In this document: piece after piece, positions 1 to 11,505 of the stretch
Numbering within the stretch: position 1 is the first letter of the stretch
How the letters are laid out: each line of letters begins with the position of its first letter
DNA from: Bimastos eiseni
Lineage: Eukaryota; Annelida; Clitellata; Crassiclitellata; Lumbricidae
Assembly (NCBI GenBank): GCA_959347315.1
Contig: OY365815.1
Location: 13,907,236 to 13,971,235 of the forward strand
Reading direction: 5' to 3'
DNA: 64,000 nt
Notes under the pieces: generated by a model
The model's input: the letters and a program-made list of their open reading frames with translations, nothing else
Database searches by the model: none
What the model was told of the DNA's origin: nothing
Position numbers and translations under genes: made by a program

Positions 1-475
1 AAAAAGTGCGGTGTCTACGACAGCCGTGGTTGAATGCAAGCTTAAGCAGAAAGATATTTTAGTGTATCAAAATCTCAAAGTGTTCATGTTCGATAGACAC
101 TGACTTCTGAGGACTTAGTGCAGAAGTAAAACAAAGGTCATTAGTATCATTATTCGCTCTGTTTAATTTTCCATTCATATGTTTCAAGTCATTCCTAACT
201 TTGTAAGTCATTGCTTCAGTAGCATGATGCCTCACTGACTGTACACTGCTCATGGAGAAGACGAGAGCACTCCTAACAAGGGATGGGCCTGGCCCTCATA
301 CGCCAAGGCTAAGAATATGAAGTCATTAACGCTTTATACTTATGGCTGCCTCAAGGGTAGCCTAAGGTTCAGGGACTGCTTTACATCTTCTTCCTTGTAC
401 ATTTAATTCCAAACATGCTCTTGTCTGTCTGTGTGTTTTTTTCAAAGTGTTCATGTTCGACAGACACTGACTTAC
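1..475. other. PM20D1-like intron 4 (partial) with repeat fragments
   Basis: This is the intron downstream of exon 4 of the minus-strand peptidase gene; no further exon could be recognised before the window edge. About 285-395 resembles segments near 34600-34805 and 39125-39240 (shared pieces: GAGAAAATGAAGT-like, CTAAGGGACTGCTCTTATT-like), so it is probably a dispersed repeat. A stretch of about 31 bp at 78-108 recurs at 443-473, the second copy covering the exon 4 splice donor. Confidence 0.5.
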
Positions 476-3400
476 AAAGCAATTGGTTTCTTTATAAATG
501 ACAGGACATCCGTCAAGACCATGAAACCCTCGTCCAAGATGTATTCCAACTTGACACCAGACTCCTGAAGCTCCCTTGCCACAGACCTTGCACCGTCCAA
601 TCCATTGACCTATTAACAGACGAGAATAGAGCCTCTATATCACAGAAGTCCAGTATCACGTGCTTAGTTGCATGTCCTGTGTTCAAACTGCCAGTATATC
701 ACAAGACACAAGCTTTAAGTCACTTTTGCAAATTGTTTGGACACTGTCATAGTCACAAACTGTTTAGAGTATCCTTGGTAATACAATATCTTAGCAGTAT
801 TAAACATATAATAATTATTATTATTATTGTTAGAGCATTTTTAACACACAAATACAAGTTCACACAGAAATGCCAATCTAAGGCATGGTTAGTTAGTCAG
901 TAAGTGAGCAAAGTACCACATAACTACACTGTAGCTTCAACTTCTTATTAGTCACAATTATAAGATTAAGATTCGATTGTGCAAGTGTCTAATGAACCGG
1001 ACATTATCCCTGTAACTAGTAAGGCTGTCAAAAAGTGTTGAAATCACGACCCGGGTACCCGTTGATCTGCGCGGTCGGGCGCACGGATATTTTGTTAGGA
1101 AATGTATGGAATTGCGCATTTTTACGGAATATTGGGCACCCAAGAATCGATTTCAATGCTCGGGCAGTCAGCCGATATGACCAACGGAATATTTCTGGCG
1201 TATGTTTGGGTAAAATAGCGCATTTTTAGCGGATTGTCGTTACCCGAAAAAAATTTCATTGCCCAGGCAGTCAGCCAATATGACCAACGGAATATTTCTG
1301 GCGTAATTATGTTCAGGTAAAATCGCGCATTTTTAGGGAATTTAGGGTACCCAAAAGCCAATTTCATTACCCGTGTAGTCAGCCTTTTACAGGTAGCCAT
1401 TGACAGCCTTAGTAACTAACAAAACTTCTTTTGGCAGTGGATTTTGTACCATCTTGCAGCATCTAATCTCAGAGTTACATTATAATCTGCTCATTTTCCC
1501 AGACTGAATTATGCTTTGGATTCATTTACTGGTGGTCTTATTTCAGAATTTGCATTACTTTGCATGTTACGCAAAGATTGATGTGGAAAAAACAACATTT
1601 TTATTTATTCATTTATTTATTCTGAAATTTGATATCGCCCTTCCTCGAACATTTGCACACGCCTAGACAGCGCAATTGGAGTTGTACTGCAGAGCAATTC
1701 TGCGCAAAGGACTTACTCAAGGTCCCTACACAGCGACTCCTCGTACGAGGGTTGCACCCTCACACTCAGCGCACACTAAGTGTTACGGGCTGACCGCTCT
1801 AACCAGGCGACCCCCGTGCCACACGTGTTACACAAGCTTACGAGTGCTGAATGGGTGCTATATAAACTTCTGGTTACATTACACTGGACGATCGATTTTA
1901 TCATAGATATTGGCTAACAGACCTCCTCGTCATGGCCGAAAGCAACATAGAACGATCTCTTAGGACGTTTTCCTTTCTTGATCAGATACTCCAGTGTCTC
2001 AAGAATCCCCTTAACAAACACAAAGCCACGCTGGTATATTTAATTAAATATAAAACATTTCATCATCCATATATGAAACTTCAACAGCATGTAATTTATC
2101 ATTAAAATCAAATGCATACAAAAAGAAATCAGAGGGAATATCAGTCTCGCTAACACATGAGGCCACTATATGCATTAAATGCCATCGACTTCATTTTCGT
2201 AGCCTCAGCATATGACAGTGTGGCCAGTCTTCCCCTTTACCAACACTAAACAGTCAATGCAGAAAAATAAGAGTGTGCATAGTACGTCAAGACACCAAAT
2301 ATAGCACACTGCAGCTATAACTAATGGAGTAAATTTATTCCAGCAGAGTTTGCCTTAGACATACAAAAGAAAGATCTTTACAATGGCAAGGGTCGACACT
2401 CAACCTCTGTAGAGTCCAACATGCTAAGCACTAGTCAACCATGCTAAGCACTAGTCAACCATTCAACCATGCTAAGCACTAGTCAACCATGCTAAGCACT
2501 AGTCAACTATGCTAAGCACTAGTCAACCATGCACCCCAGTACAGCATGTACACCAATATTTGCCAATCATATTTCACACTTTCATCCTCTTTTCATCTAG
2601 GGCGCCTCCGGGTCATTCGTTGTTCTGTCTCCTCTTTCACCTTTACCACTTTGGTTCATGCTTTTATATGTTCTTGAATTGACTACTGCAATTCCCTTCT
2701 CATTGGTCTTAAAAAGTTTGTCTCTCTTCTCTTCAGTCAGTACTTAAGACAGCAGCTAGACTGATAGCTCAACCTCCTTGTTTCTCTCTCATCTCTACCT
2801 TTATGTTTGAAGAACTTCATTGGCTCCCTTACCAAGCTTGCATACAATTTAAAATTCTCATTTTGATCTTCAAGGCTCAGCGGGGTCTTGTCCCGAGATA
2901 CCTGGTTGACTTAATACTTCGGCCTCATTCAGTTTCCTCCCTTCGTCCACTTCGCTCATTCAACAGACTTGACCTCTAGGTTTCTCAAACAAAAACAGCT
3001 ATGGCTAAGTCTCGATCTTTTGCTTCAATTGGTCCATCTCCTTGGAATGCACTTTCTCCGTCTGTTCGCTCTAAACTTCTATCTCGCAGTCTTACATCCT
3101 CTTTTGCTTCACTCAAAACCTGCTTCTTCTCGCGGGGACTTACGCACTGGCAGCGCTTCTGAACAGTTCACCCTACTAGAAGTGCTCTAATACAATACAA
3201 TACAATATAAAAATACATTCAACTAAACTGATGAAGTTTTCATTTCATTTGAATGCTGCAAAACCTTACAAAAACAGTTTCCTTCATGTCCAAGGCTCCT
3301 CTAGCGTTGATGAATCCATCGTGAATCTCGGCCCCAAACGGGGGCCAAGTCCACTCCGTGGCATCGGCTGGAACCACGTCCAGGTGTGACATCAGCAGAT

Positions 3401-4246
3401 ACGGTCGAAGGCTGGAATTTGATCCCTCAATACGATACAATAAACTGTAGTTGGCCACTGTCTGCCATTTCACCCAGTCTGAAGAATGCAGTGCTGGATA
3501 GCCTGGTTACAGATTGACAGAACATAAACAAATGAGTAAATGCATGGATGCAGTGGAGGCTCTAGAATTTTTCCAACAGAGGGGGCAACAGAGGGGCCCA
3601 AGGAACCTGACACAGGGGCCAGTTGGATGTATGGTATTTCAAAACATAAAATAAACTAAAATCTGGAAAGGCCACTGACTCAGTAGGGTCCCACGATTCC
3701 CAGGCCCATCCTGTAGAGCCGCCTACGTGGGTCCCACCAGGTGGAACAGCCTGCTCTCTCTTCCATCTGCTGTCTTCCAGAGGCGCCTGAAGGCTCTCCT
3801 GCTCTCGGCTTAGCTATGTCTTTAGTCGTGAGCGCCTCTGATCTCGAGTGGCGCTATATAAATGTTCCGTTACAAGCTACAAGACAGTATGTACGCTTGT
3901 ATGATATACAATATGATGCCCAGGAATCAGACTCATTACAAGCGGTGAAAAGCATTTAATTAATAATTCGAAACGTACTTTTAATGATGAACTGGACCAT
4001 TCGATCGAGTTCCTTTCGGTTGTAATTTCCAATCGAGGTAGAAACCGTTTCGAACCTCAGTCCCGATTGCAATCGATGTACCATCGAATCGTCCAATGGG
4101 ATGAAGTCGTCGTCCACTGCGCTGCATGCTTTTACGTTAATCTCCGGACGTCGACGTGAAATTGTTCGCAGGATCAGAATGCATAGTAGAGCCGCAATTG
4201 CGACCGAGATCACAAGTAAGCATCGAATCAACAACGAAGAACCCAT
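476..4246 (-). CDS. pm20d1: PM20D1-like M20 peptidase (N-fatty-acyl-amino acid synthase/hydrolase), 5' four exons, partial
   Basis: Exons (minus strand): 3979-4246, 3270-3502, 1923-2009, 476-609, joined in phases 1, 0 and 0 with GT-AG sites; the last donor (GTAAGTC) leaves phase 2, so the gene continues off the left edge. The 240 residues seen equal the N-terminal half of PM20D1 (about 500 aa). Residues 4-27 are a hydrophobic signal or anchor segment. M20 metallopeptidase motifs follow in order: SHLDVVP (128-134, metal-binding His), ARGALDMK (156-163, bridging Asp), GHDEE (192-196, catalytic Glu pair) and LDEG (221-224, metal ligand), then KKPIA. The family condenses or hydrolyses N-acyl amino acids in a secretory or extracellular setting. 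The start is the first ATG before the anchor. The PM20D1 assignment rests on [20 protein letters not shown] and GHDEE...DEG...KKPIAL-like spacing; another M20A carboxypeptidase is less likely. Confidence 0.86.
1114..1390. repeat. Tandem repeat, ~105 bp unit, about 2.6 copies
   Basis: Three successive units begin with GCGCATTTTT at 1114, 1218 and 1325. Each carries a GGGYACCC-like box, an ATTTCATTGCCC-like box, a CAGTCAGCC box and (units 1 and 2) GACCAACGGAATATTTCTGG. It lies in intron 3 of the PM20D1-like gene. No coding sense was seen. Confidence 0.8.
1595..1815 (-). mobile_element. tRNA-derived SINE
   Basis: Read on the minus strand, it starts with a tRNA-like head with an A box (TGGTTAGAGCGGTCAGCCC) and a B-box-like GGGTGCAACCC. 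The body passes through TAGGGACCTTGAGTAAG and GCAGTACAACTCCAATTGCG, and it ends in AGGGCGATATCAAATTTC plus an A/T-rich ATAAA tail. The same body and head are in the plus-strand copy at 6087-6308, which confirms a dispersed family. It lies in PM20D1-like intron 3. Confidence 0.8.
2418..2530. repeat. 20-bp minisatellite, about 5 copies
   Basis: Near-identical copies of AACCATGCTAAGCACTAGTC, with one 7-bp interruption near 2458-2467. It lies in intron 2 of the PM20D1-like gene. Confidence 0.9.
2595..3195 (+). mobile_element. LINE reverse transcriptase, C-terminal remnant
   Basis: Translating across several frames gives the familiar non-LTR reverse transcriptase C-terminus: [10 protein letters not shown] near 2675-2705, TAARLI near 2750, [16 protein letters not shown] near 2815-2860, [15 protein letters not shown] near 2868-2912, then [13 protein letters not shown] and [10 protein letters not shown] near 3035-3130. 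The frames are broken by indels and stops, so it is dead. It is inserted antisense in intron 2 of the PM20D1-like gene. Confidence 0.85.
3665..3890 (+). mobile_element. LINE 3' end with GGCGCTATATAAATG tail
   Basis: It encodes a worn RT C-terminal stretch (reading like VGPTRWN...[16 protein letters not shown]) followed by GTCGTGAGCGCCTCTGA and GGCGCTATATAAATGTTCC. The same order of pieces occurs at 60010-60225. It lies in intron 1 of the PM20D1-like gene. Confidence 0.75.
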
Positions 4247-4609
4247 CCTTCTAACAGAATCACAACTGATGCTGAACTGATTGCGTTTTAAGGCACAGTG
4301 TCAATCCTTGGGCATAGTACATAGGGCATATTATTTTTCAGAGCGTGTGACCCAGATCAAATTGAAAATCTCATTATCACCATACTTACTCACCATTAGA
4401 AAGCGCAATGCCCAAGGACAAAGGCAATGCCATACACAAGAGGCGGAGCTTTAACATTATTAGAGTTATTGACATGTGAAGGGTCCACCCTTATTTCTGT
4501 AACTTGGTCAAGCTGCATTGATATTAGAAAATCCCCGTGGATAGCGTTATATCTGGGACTATTAGTCCCAGGTTATATATAGCTGGCTTGGCTGCTATCG
4601 CAAAAACGG

Positions 4610-5150
4610 CTTATGTTGTCCCAGCTAATCGCCAGTTTGCTTGTCTTCTTGTCTTTAATCCTTCCATTACTCGTTATTTACTCTCCTGCCTCTCCCTCTT
4701 CTTCCTATAACTTCCTCTGCATTTCTTGGCATCTTAATTCCTTCTTCGCCATCTTCATTAATCCGTCTTCCTATACACCTTGCATGGCTAGTTGGCAACT
4801 TCCTCCTCCTTTCTCTTCTCAACCTGTTCCTCCTCTTCCTATGCCCAGTTTTTTGCCCACATCACATTCCCCTCCTTGTGCAGTACTATAATTATGGTTT
4901 TCTCTTCTTCCAATAATTTCTCCTCCTGCACTTTTCCTTCTTACGTGGCTTCTTCCTCCCCTTCCTCTTCTTCTTATAATTATTACTCGTTCTTCCTCTT
5001 CTTCATATTCCCTCCTCCTCTACTCCTTGACCTCCTTTTCATTCTCCTATTTGTCTTCCTCGTTCTATTCCTCCTCCCCTTCCTACTTGTAGCCTCTACC
5101 TTTCACGCCTTCTTCCATTCCTCCTTTACCTCGTCTTCGCATTCGATGCA
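4610..5150 (+). repeat. Polypyrimidine (C/T-rich) low-complexity tract
   Basis: About 540 bp rich in TTCCTCTTCTTCC-type runs, with purines rare on the plus strand. It begins about 360 bp upstream of the PM20D1-like start codon. Confidence 0.75.
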
Positions 5151-6086
5151 GTAAAATGATTATCAGTAGTTGCAATGGTGGTGGCTGACACAGGTGTGAT
5201 GCGGACGTCCGCAAAGAGTGGGATGGGATGTAAGTCGAATGCGGACAAGGGGAGGGGTAAAAAAAGTAGGGTTTTGCGGACATCCTTTATAGACGCCCCC
5301 ATTAACCTCTGGAAAAAGGAATTCAGTCTATATTTTCTTTCGCTCGTTCTGCAACTATGCGGGATATAGCTTTTTCTGGAATGGTCTTTTCTTCTAGCTG
5401 CGTATTTACCCTGAAACCGTCCTCGTTAAAGTTAAAACTGTTCTTTTTGGAAGAGTTGATTCTGGAGCACCTTTGAGTAGTTTCATTGAAGGGTGCTCTT
5501 ATAAATTCCCGAATTAATAATAATAGCAACAGCAGCCCTTATGACCAGATGCTATCGTCATCTTTCTAATCCCAGCTTCAGTAGGTGGGAGGCTGTTACC
5601 ATTGATTGAAATAGTTTGCATGGGAAGTTGTGCATAATTATTAGGTTTGTTATATCGTTTTTGATTGTGGTATTATAGATTTCCAGTTCAGTAGAATCGT
5701 ATGAAAATCATCGTGTTCATCTCATGTTCTTTTTGGCAGTGACACCTGACATGACAGGTCTGCATATTGTTGACATTTCAACCAGTAACCACTTCCTCTA
5801 CCCTCAAACAAAATAATCGTAAACTCCAAACTCCTGAAGTGCCATGCAGAGGGCACGAGAGCCAACTCGCTGTTCAGTATTCATGCATTTCAAGTGGACC
5901 GCCACCACTCATACACAGCTGCTGGTTCCTCAATGTGAAACCCAGTACTTACAACTTTCGATACACACCAGAATCAGGAATTTATCTTTTTATGGGTTGT
6001 CCATTATGGATGTCCACAAAAGTCACTTAGTTTGGAACTCTCCTTCACTGCATTGGTTCCTGAATAACCCAAAGATCTGCAAACAG

Positions 6087-6308
6087 AGGCCGATTGGTTA
6101 GAGCGGTCAGCCCGTAACGTTCAGTGTGTGCTGAGCTCGTGGGTTCCAGCTTCGTCCGGGTGTCACTGTGTAGGGACCTTGAGCAAGTCCTTCATGCACC
6201 ATTGCTCTGCAGTACAACTGCAATTGCGCCGTCGAGGCATGTGTATGCACTTCTGAGCAAAAAGAGGTTGGAAGAAGGGCGCTATCAAATTTCGTTAAAC
6301 GAATCCAC
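6087..6308 (+). mobile_element. tRNA-derived SINE
   Basis: It begins with GATTGGTTAGAGCGGTCAGC (A box), followed by a B-box-like GTGGGTTCCAGC, then TGTAGGGACCTTGAGCAAG and CTCTGCAGTACAACTGCAAT. It ends in GAAGGGCGCTATCAAATTTC. The tail resembles the 3' tails of the LINE fragments in this window. Sister copy: 1595-1815 on the minus strand. Confidence 0.8.
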
Positions 6309-6784
6309 ATTATATTTGTGGAGTACTTAGGCCAAGATTACACTACCATGTTGAACAATCATGGTCAAATGAAACAGGTTTGAATAGTTTGATACGTTGC
6401 CATTCTATAAAGGAACTCCAATCTTAGATCCACTGCAACACAGGCATTCCACTGAAGTTGGCACAAAATCGATGTTGTGGGCATGATACCATTGTCTATA
6501 CTTGAAGGATTGCTTGTACAGACGTAATTCAAAAGTAAGGTGCTTCATGTTAAATTACAACAGTTCTGAACATTATCAGTTGCCCGGTTTAAATGTGCTA
6601 CATTGAATGTTGTAGGTGATCATGTTTCATCTGTATTTTTATGAACACATTTACCCAGCAAAAGGAAAAGCTACTCATCATCATCATCACTACTTAACAT
6701 TATCCACTTTAGGGGTTATTACTCTGTGACAAGCTGAATTCATTTGCAAGAAAATCATGTGTGCAGCAGTGTTTGTTGAATAAG

Positions 6785-6965
6785 CTAGATGTGAAAATTG
6801 TCCGAGACATGTGGCAGGATCGTACAGTGTAGTGATTGCTGGTGTGTATGCTAGAGTCTCAACCCAACCTGAACAAAGCTTCTTGCCATCCCATCAAGGA
6901 TTTGAACCTTCAACCTCTGGGCTCCTGATTCAGCTCACTTACCACCAGACCCTAAAGAGTTTGTA
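6785..6965 (-). mobile_element. Second tRNA-derived SINE family
   Basis: The minus strand reads CTCTTTAGGGTCTGGTGGTA..GTGAGCTGA (A-box-like), then GGTTGAAGGTTCAAATCC (B box GGTTCAAATCC) and a non-tRNA body. The head and body differ from the 1595/6087 family. No cloverleaf with paired acceptor ends was found, so this is not a working tRNA gene. Confidence 0.6.
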
Positions 6966-7073
6966 GCAGCAAATAAAGAGATCAATAAAAAAATTAACCA
7001 TATTTATGATTTTTCCAGTCTTTCAGAACCTTCAACAGTTTCACATCCAGATTGCAGAAACCCCTAAAAGAAT

Positions 7074-7079
7074 TTTATT
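7074..7079 (-). terminator. Poly(A) signal of ATP5MC
   Basis: AATAAA on the minus strand, about 245 nt past the ATP5MC stop codon. Confidence 0.5.
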
Positions 7080-7324
7080 CAATATTGTAGCTATCATCAA
7101 ACTAATTATCTGTGGGGGTTTTACGAAGCCCTAATGTTCACCGAATAACTCTAAGTACCACCAGCAATACAATGCAGAAGCCAGTCGTTCAGCTGGCAAT
7201 CTTTTTAACAACCCTCAATCAAGACCTATGATCAGACAAACTCTTCTGTTGCAAGTCCAAAGATTCTACCATTCCAACATGTAACAGAAGCTTAACACGA
7301 TCCTCAAATCTCCATTTCAAGTGT

Positions 7325-10300
7325 TTAGAAAGCGAAGAGAATAAGGAAAGCCATCATCAGACAGAACAATCCCATGGCTTCAGAAAGAGCGAATCCGAGG
7401 ATGGCGTAGGAGAATAGCTGCTGCTTCAACACTGGGTGGCGAGCATAACCCATCACCAAACTTCCAAAGACACTTCCAATTCCAGCTCCTGAAAAGAAAC
7501 ATTCAATAGATTCTTATCAGTTAAGTCTGTCAGGTACGTATGTAGGCAAAGTTACACTGACACTTTCATGCTTTATAAGTTGCACCCATATTTAGCATGT
7601 CTCATGTTATATTTGTTTTTAATGAAACACTTTTATTATATATATATACAAATTGTCCAGGAAGACCTTCACTGGACTATACCCAGATTTTTATTTGCAT
7701 CACTCCAAGACTCATCAATTAATATTGTGACAATTTTATCAAGCAAGAAGCTGTACAAGTCTAAGATGTAAGAAGAAAACAATGCATTAGTAGGAAATTA
7801 AAACCAAACAGTTAGAGAGTGGAAAATGGAAATGATCATCCGCTGGAAGTGATTTATTTCAGATTTATCTCTAATTTTGAGTTATTGGCAGAGTTTTTGG
7901 CAATGCATCACGAATCCATAGAAATCGTATTGGTAATAGCCGCAAAACACTACATCTTGCCCAAGGAACAAGTTTAATAACTGCAGCTGGTGTCTGTGGC
8001 AGAACTGTCTCTCGATCAACACTGGTCAGCGACCATCTGACGGTTACAGGAACAAACAGACAGTTCTGGAATTCCAGGAAAAAATAAATTGCTAGCCTCT
8101 TCTGATGCACTCAAACCACATTAAATCAGTAAAATACATATTCACCAGTCATTGATGACTACATTGATATTTTCTGCATGGGTGATAAACTGGTGATGAC
8201 ACAGCAACACATAAGATATTTCATACATCACTTCAGGATTTTATATCCAAATGCAGAGATAAAATTCAAATGAAACTAGCAGCCTCATTCACGTATCTAC
8301 ATTTCTCTGACCCTTGAACATGATTGCACCTCATCATTTTGCGACCTTAAACTATAAAACACAGTACCAACGACTACCCCTTCATACCTGATCCAGCAAC
8401 ACCAACTGTCGCAGCTCCAGCACCGATGTACTTGGCAGCTTGGTCGATATCTCTTTGGACACTGGATGTCTGCAACAGTCTGATCTGGCTGAGCGCTGCT
8501 AGTGCCGAGCTTTGTCCTCGAACTGTCAGAAGACCACTGTTGCCTGAGAGACAGCTCAGGTTAGAAGTCTGGACAACCTGTTAATGAGAAAAAGGCTACT
8601 CTTACACAATCATAACATTATTATCACTGTATATACATTTTTAACCGGGAAATTATTCTTCAGGAAACGATAGTCCCAAGGCAAAATGAGACCTGCAGCA
8701 AACTTTGTTTGTCTCTCACTGGGATCTGGAATAAAAATGCAATGATGTCTCTGATAAATGTGCAGGATCCATAACCAATTACAATTGTAATATTGTGCCA
8801 TGGAATAGATTTTTGAGTAGATTTCTTGAAGAGGCGCTATATCAAGTTTCATTGATTGATTAGTATCATTGTAACATACTGTAAACTTATTTTTACCATT
8901 GAAATTGAGGTGGACATGAATAAACCTTTAAAAGAAAGACAAATAAGTTATAAGGAAACTGACATTAGACTGAAGTATGACAGACGTCAAAGCCCAGTAC
9001 AAAGTAATATCACAAATCATTATTGAATCATCTCAAAGATTTATAAGCATAAATAATAGAAATTTTACTAATTCTATTTCATCATACCTCATTCTGACTG
9101 CTTGCAAGGTTGCTTCCCAAAGATCTAGCAACCGTACTCCGTCCAGCAGCCTGTAATGACAATAAAGAAATAAATCAAATGTTACTACAGCAATTCACAG
9201 AAAACAAAATTATTGTACACTATTTCCACGTTCTTCAACCTTTTCACACCTGCGGACCGGCGAAAATAGGAGAAATATTTCGCAGACTGGCTGACGACTA
9301 AAGACAGAAATGAATACCAATGTAGAATTAAAATAGTATTTTAATTATTAAATGTAATGTTATATACCTACAACTTTTCGTTACTGCAACATCTGCTGCT
9401 GTTTATGTGTTTGAAGATGTGAAATATGTGGCTAGTGTTTTTTCTGAGAAACAAACGCCGCATGAACATCCATTCGGTATCTCTATTTGATTTTTATTAC
9501 TAACATGGCTGAAAGTCTTGACACAAATAGGAAGTCGAGAATATGACCAATATTTTGATAGCATTATAACTCAGAGACAGATATTCCTTTTCGAGCGATA
9601 TCCAAAATTGAGACAATGATTGTATTTTATATCTGAATATCACAGTGAAATCATAAGGCAACTCGATCAGCTTTACTTTTTCACGAGGATCAAGTGCGGA
9701 TGATATTATATCTTCCAAGAAGGGATTATTATCCAGAGATTACCTTTACGAGGATCTTCATATTAGAGAAATTATTATTAATTTTTTAGCTAGCACCCTT
9801 AAATGTTGACTTATTATATTGAACGTGACTTTCTGGTTGACATCAGAAGCAATCAAAAATTCTTCCAAAAGTGGAAACATTTCTATTAAGATGAAATATT
9901 ACATTCGTTAGAAACACTAAATATGTCATGGTGATGTAAATTTTGAAAAAAAGATAACATAAACCGCGGCACCTCTTCGCGCACCATTGGTTGAAGAACA
10001 CTGCATTATTTAATTGACAACCAGAAAAGAGCAAACTGACAGCATATTCTAAAACAAGTGTTATGATTAACATATGACAAAATGGTCCATTCATCCAAGA
10101 TTTACACACAGAATTGTCTTTTTTTTTTAAAACAGCCACTGCTCTGGTCATCAAAATTTTCTAACTGCTAAAGAACCACTTGAAAGCCATATGCAGCATC
10201 CCATCTTATTCACAATAAGTCATAGGAATTCTCAAAAGGGTAGTCTGAAGAAAGTTTGAATTCCGTTTGCTGAGGGTCAGAGGTAGCTGTAAAGGCAGGC

Positions 10301-10909
10301 GTCGAAAATTGGCAGACGGATGATTCATTCCGTATCTCTGAGAACCAGCTACTCTTGGCTCACATATAACAACCCAAGTGCATCCAGCTTTCTTGAGTAC
10401 TGGATCGTCTTCTTTGGACAATCTTCTCACAAAAATCCGAATTTAATCATGACAAAGTGCCAATGATACACTTTTAACTTAACTCACACCTCAGATCTGT
10501 TGAACAATCATGCAATCCTTTGAATACGCCATGTATGAATGTCTAGCTAAACACATGCATTGCCTCACAAATGCTACAAGTCACCTTTTGAAAGATGTGT
10601 GTCAACTCATTTACCTATAGAATATTATACAACTAATAATAAAGTCGTATATTTCACGTTCACAACGTATATCTTTTACTATTATGATACAACCCTTGGA
10701 CGGGTATGCTATGATTCTGCATTTACCATCGGAGCAATCATTATACAACTTGCAATTTGTTCAATGTCAAATCGCTCTAGGCTACCGGTATGTTAAACGC
10801 GTCAATGCTAAATTTAAAAATTTCATACGATTTCCAAAGTGATTAGGCAGAATTTTGTGCTTACAACGGATCTCAGAATTGGAGTCAAGCATCTGGTGCA
10901 CGAGTACAT
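7325..10909 (-). CDS. atp5mc: Mitochondrial ATP synthase F0 subunit c precursor
   Basis: Four exons on the minus strand: 10865-10909, 9088-9150, 8388-8577, 7325-7488, giving 153 aa. Residues 1-78 are a Ser/Arg-rich mitochondrial leader with few acidic residues, ending LLQTSSVQR before DIDQAAK. The mature chain (79-153, 75 aa) is the c-ring subunit: helix 1 contains [17 protein letters not shown], the loop ARHPVLKQQ carries the lysine at mature position 43 that is methylated in animals, and helix 2 contains [11 protein letters not shown] with the proton-carrying Glu at mature position 58. Phases are 0, 0 and 1; the first exon (MYSCTR..., 15 codons) ends at a clear GTAAGC donor. The product turns proton flow into rotation in the inner membrane. 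The mature part is nearly identical to animal subunit c and the gene looks intact. Confidence 0.96.
8805..8862 (+). mobile_element. LINE/SINE 3' tail fragment
   Basis: It reads GAGTAGATTTCTTGAAGAGG, CGCTATATCAAGTTTC and ATTGATTGATTAG, matching the tail at 54290-54392. It lies in ATP5MC intron 2. Confidence 0.7.
9226..10003 (-). mobile_element. Internally deleted hAT transposon with 8-bp target duplication
   Basis: The terminal inverted repeats are CCACGTTCTTCAACC at 9226 and the reverse complement of CAGTGTTCTTCAACC ending at 10003. Flanks CACTATTT (9218-9225) and CATTATTT (10004-10011) are an 8-bp target duplication with one mismatch, as expected for hAT. Inside, the minus strand keeps pieces of a ZBED-type hAT transposase: a fragment near 9845-9930 reading [11 protein letters not shown], then 9500-9740 reading [25 protein letters not shown] and [10 protein letters not shown] (the C-terminal dimerisation region). 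The N-terminal half and zinc finger are gone. It is inserted in ATP5MC intron 1, in the same orientation as the gene. Confidence 0.82.
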
Positions 10910-11419
10910 TTTCGACGTCGTTCGATAAATTCTGAGAACTTTATGACAAAAACGTACGACCTTTCGGAAGCACCAGACGCAAGCAGCTACCTCCTAGGAC
11001 CGGAAAGCAATATTTACTGCCGACTGTTTATCTAGATACAATCCCAAATAATTGATAATTCATTTTAAAAGTGCTATAAATAGGTTAAATATAATTTAAT
11101 AAATTTTGTGAGATTGAAAATATTAGCTGTTCCATTGTTTAGAGCTATGTAAGTTGAATTTGAAGTGGATATCGATACATAGACTAATAACCAAACCACA
11201 CAATACTGTGCCACGGTACGAACAGAATGGAGTATTGTGGGAAAATTGGATAATGCTGGACCGTTCATGGTTCAACGGTTGTCATTTTATGCTATTTTGT
11301 TTTCCCAAACTGTTTGTTTTGCTTATACAGTTGTCATTATTGTATTAAAATTATCCCGAAAGTAGTGTAGCGCTGATATATAATACACGTGGTACAGTGT
11401 TGTTTGCAAGACCTTAAAC

Positions 11420-11505
11420 TTCAAGACCAAGACGAGACCGAGACAATGAGGTACCGAGACCAAAACAGTGAAGTACCGAGACCGAGACTGAGACACTAGG
11501 TTCAA
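11420..11505. repeat. Short imperfect repeat of ACCGAGACC
   Basis: Repeated variants of GTACCGAGACC and GAGACCGAGAC over about 85 bp. Confidence 0.6.

Larger units (their letters stand above)
4247..7073. other. Intergenic, PM20D1-like to ATP5MC
   Basis: This holds the upstream region of the PM20D1-like gene, the pyrimidine-rich tract at 4610-5150 and two tRNA-derived SINEs (6087-6308, 6785-6965). The short open frames in 4613-5154 are by-products of the pyrimidine tract. No supported gene was seen. Confidence 0.5.

Noticed and set aside
4613..5154. Ser/Pro/Leu-rich frames of 92 and 120 codons
   Set aside because: They are products of a polypyrimidine tract.
6087..6160. tRNA gene
   Set aside because: A and B boxes are present but no paired cloverleaf ends, and the same head is joined to a SINE body at 1595-1815.
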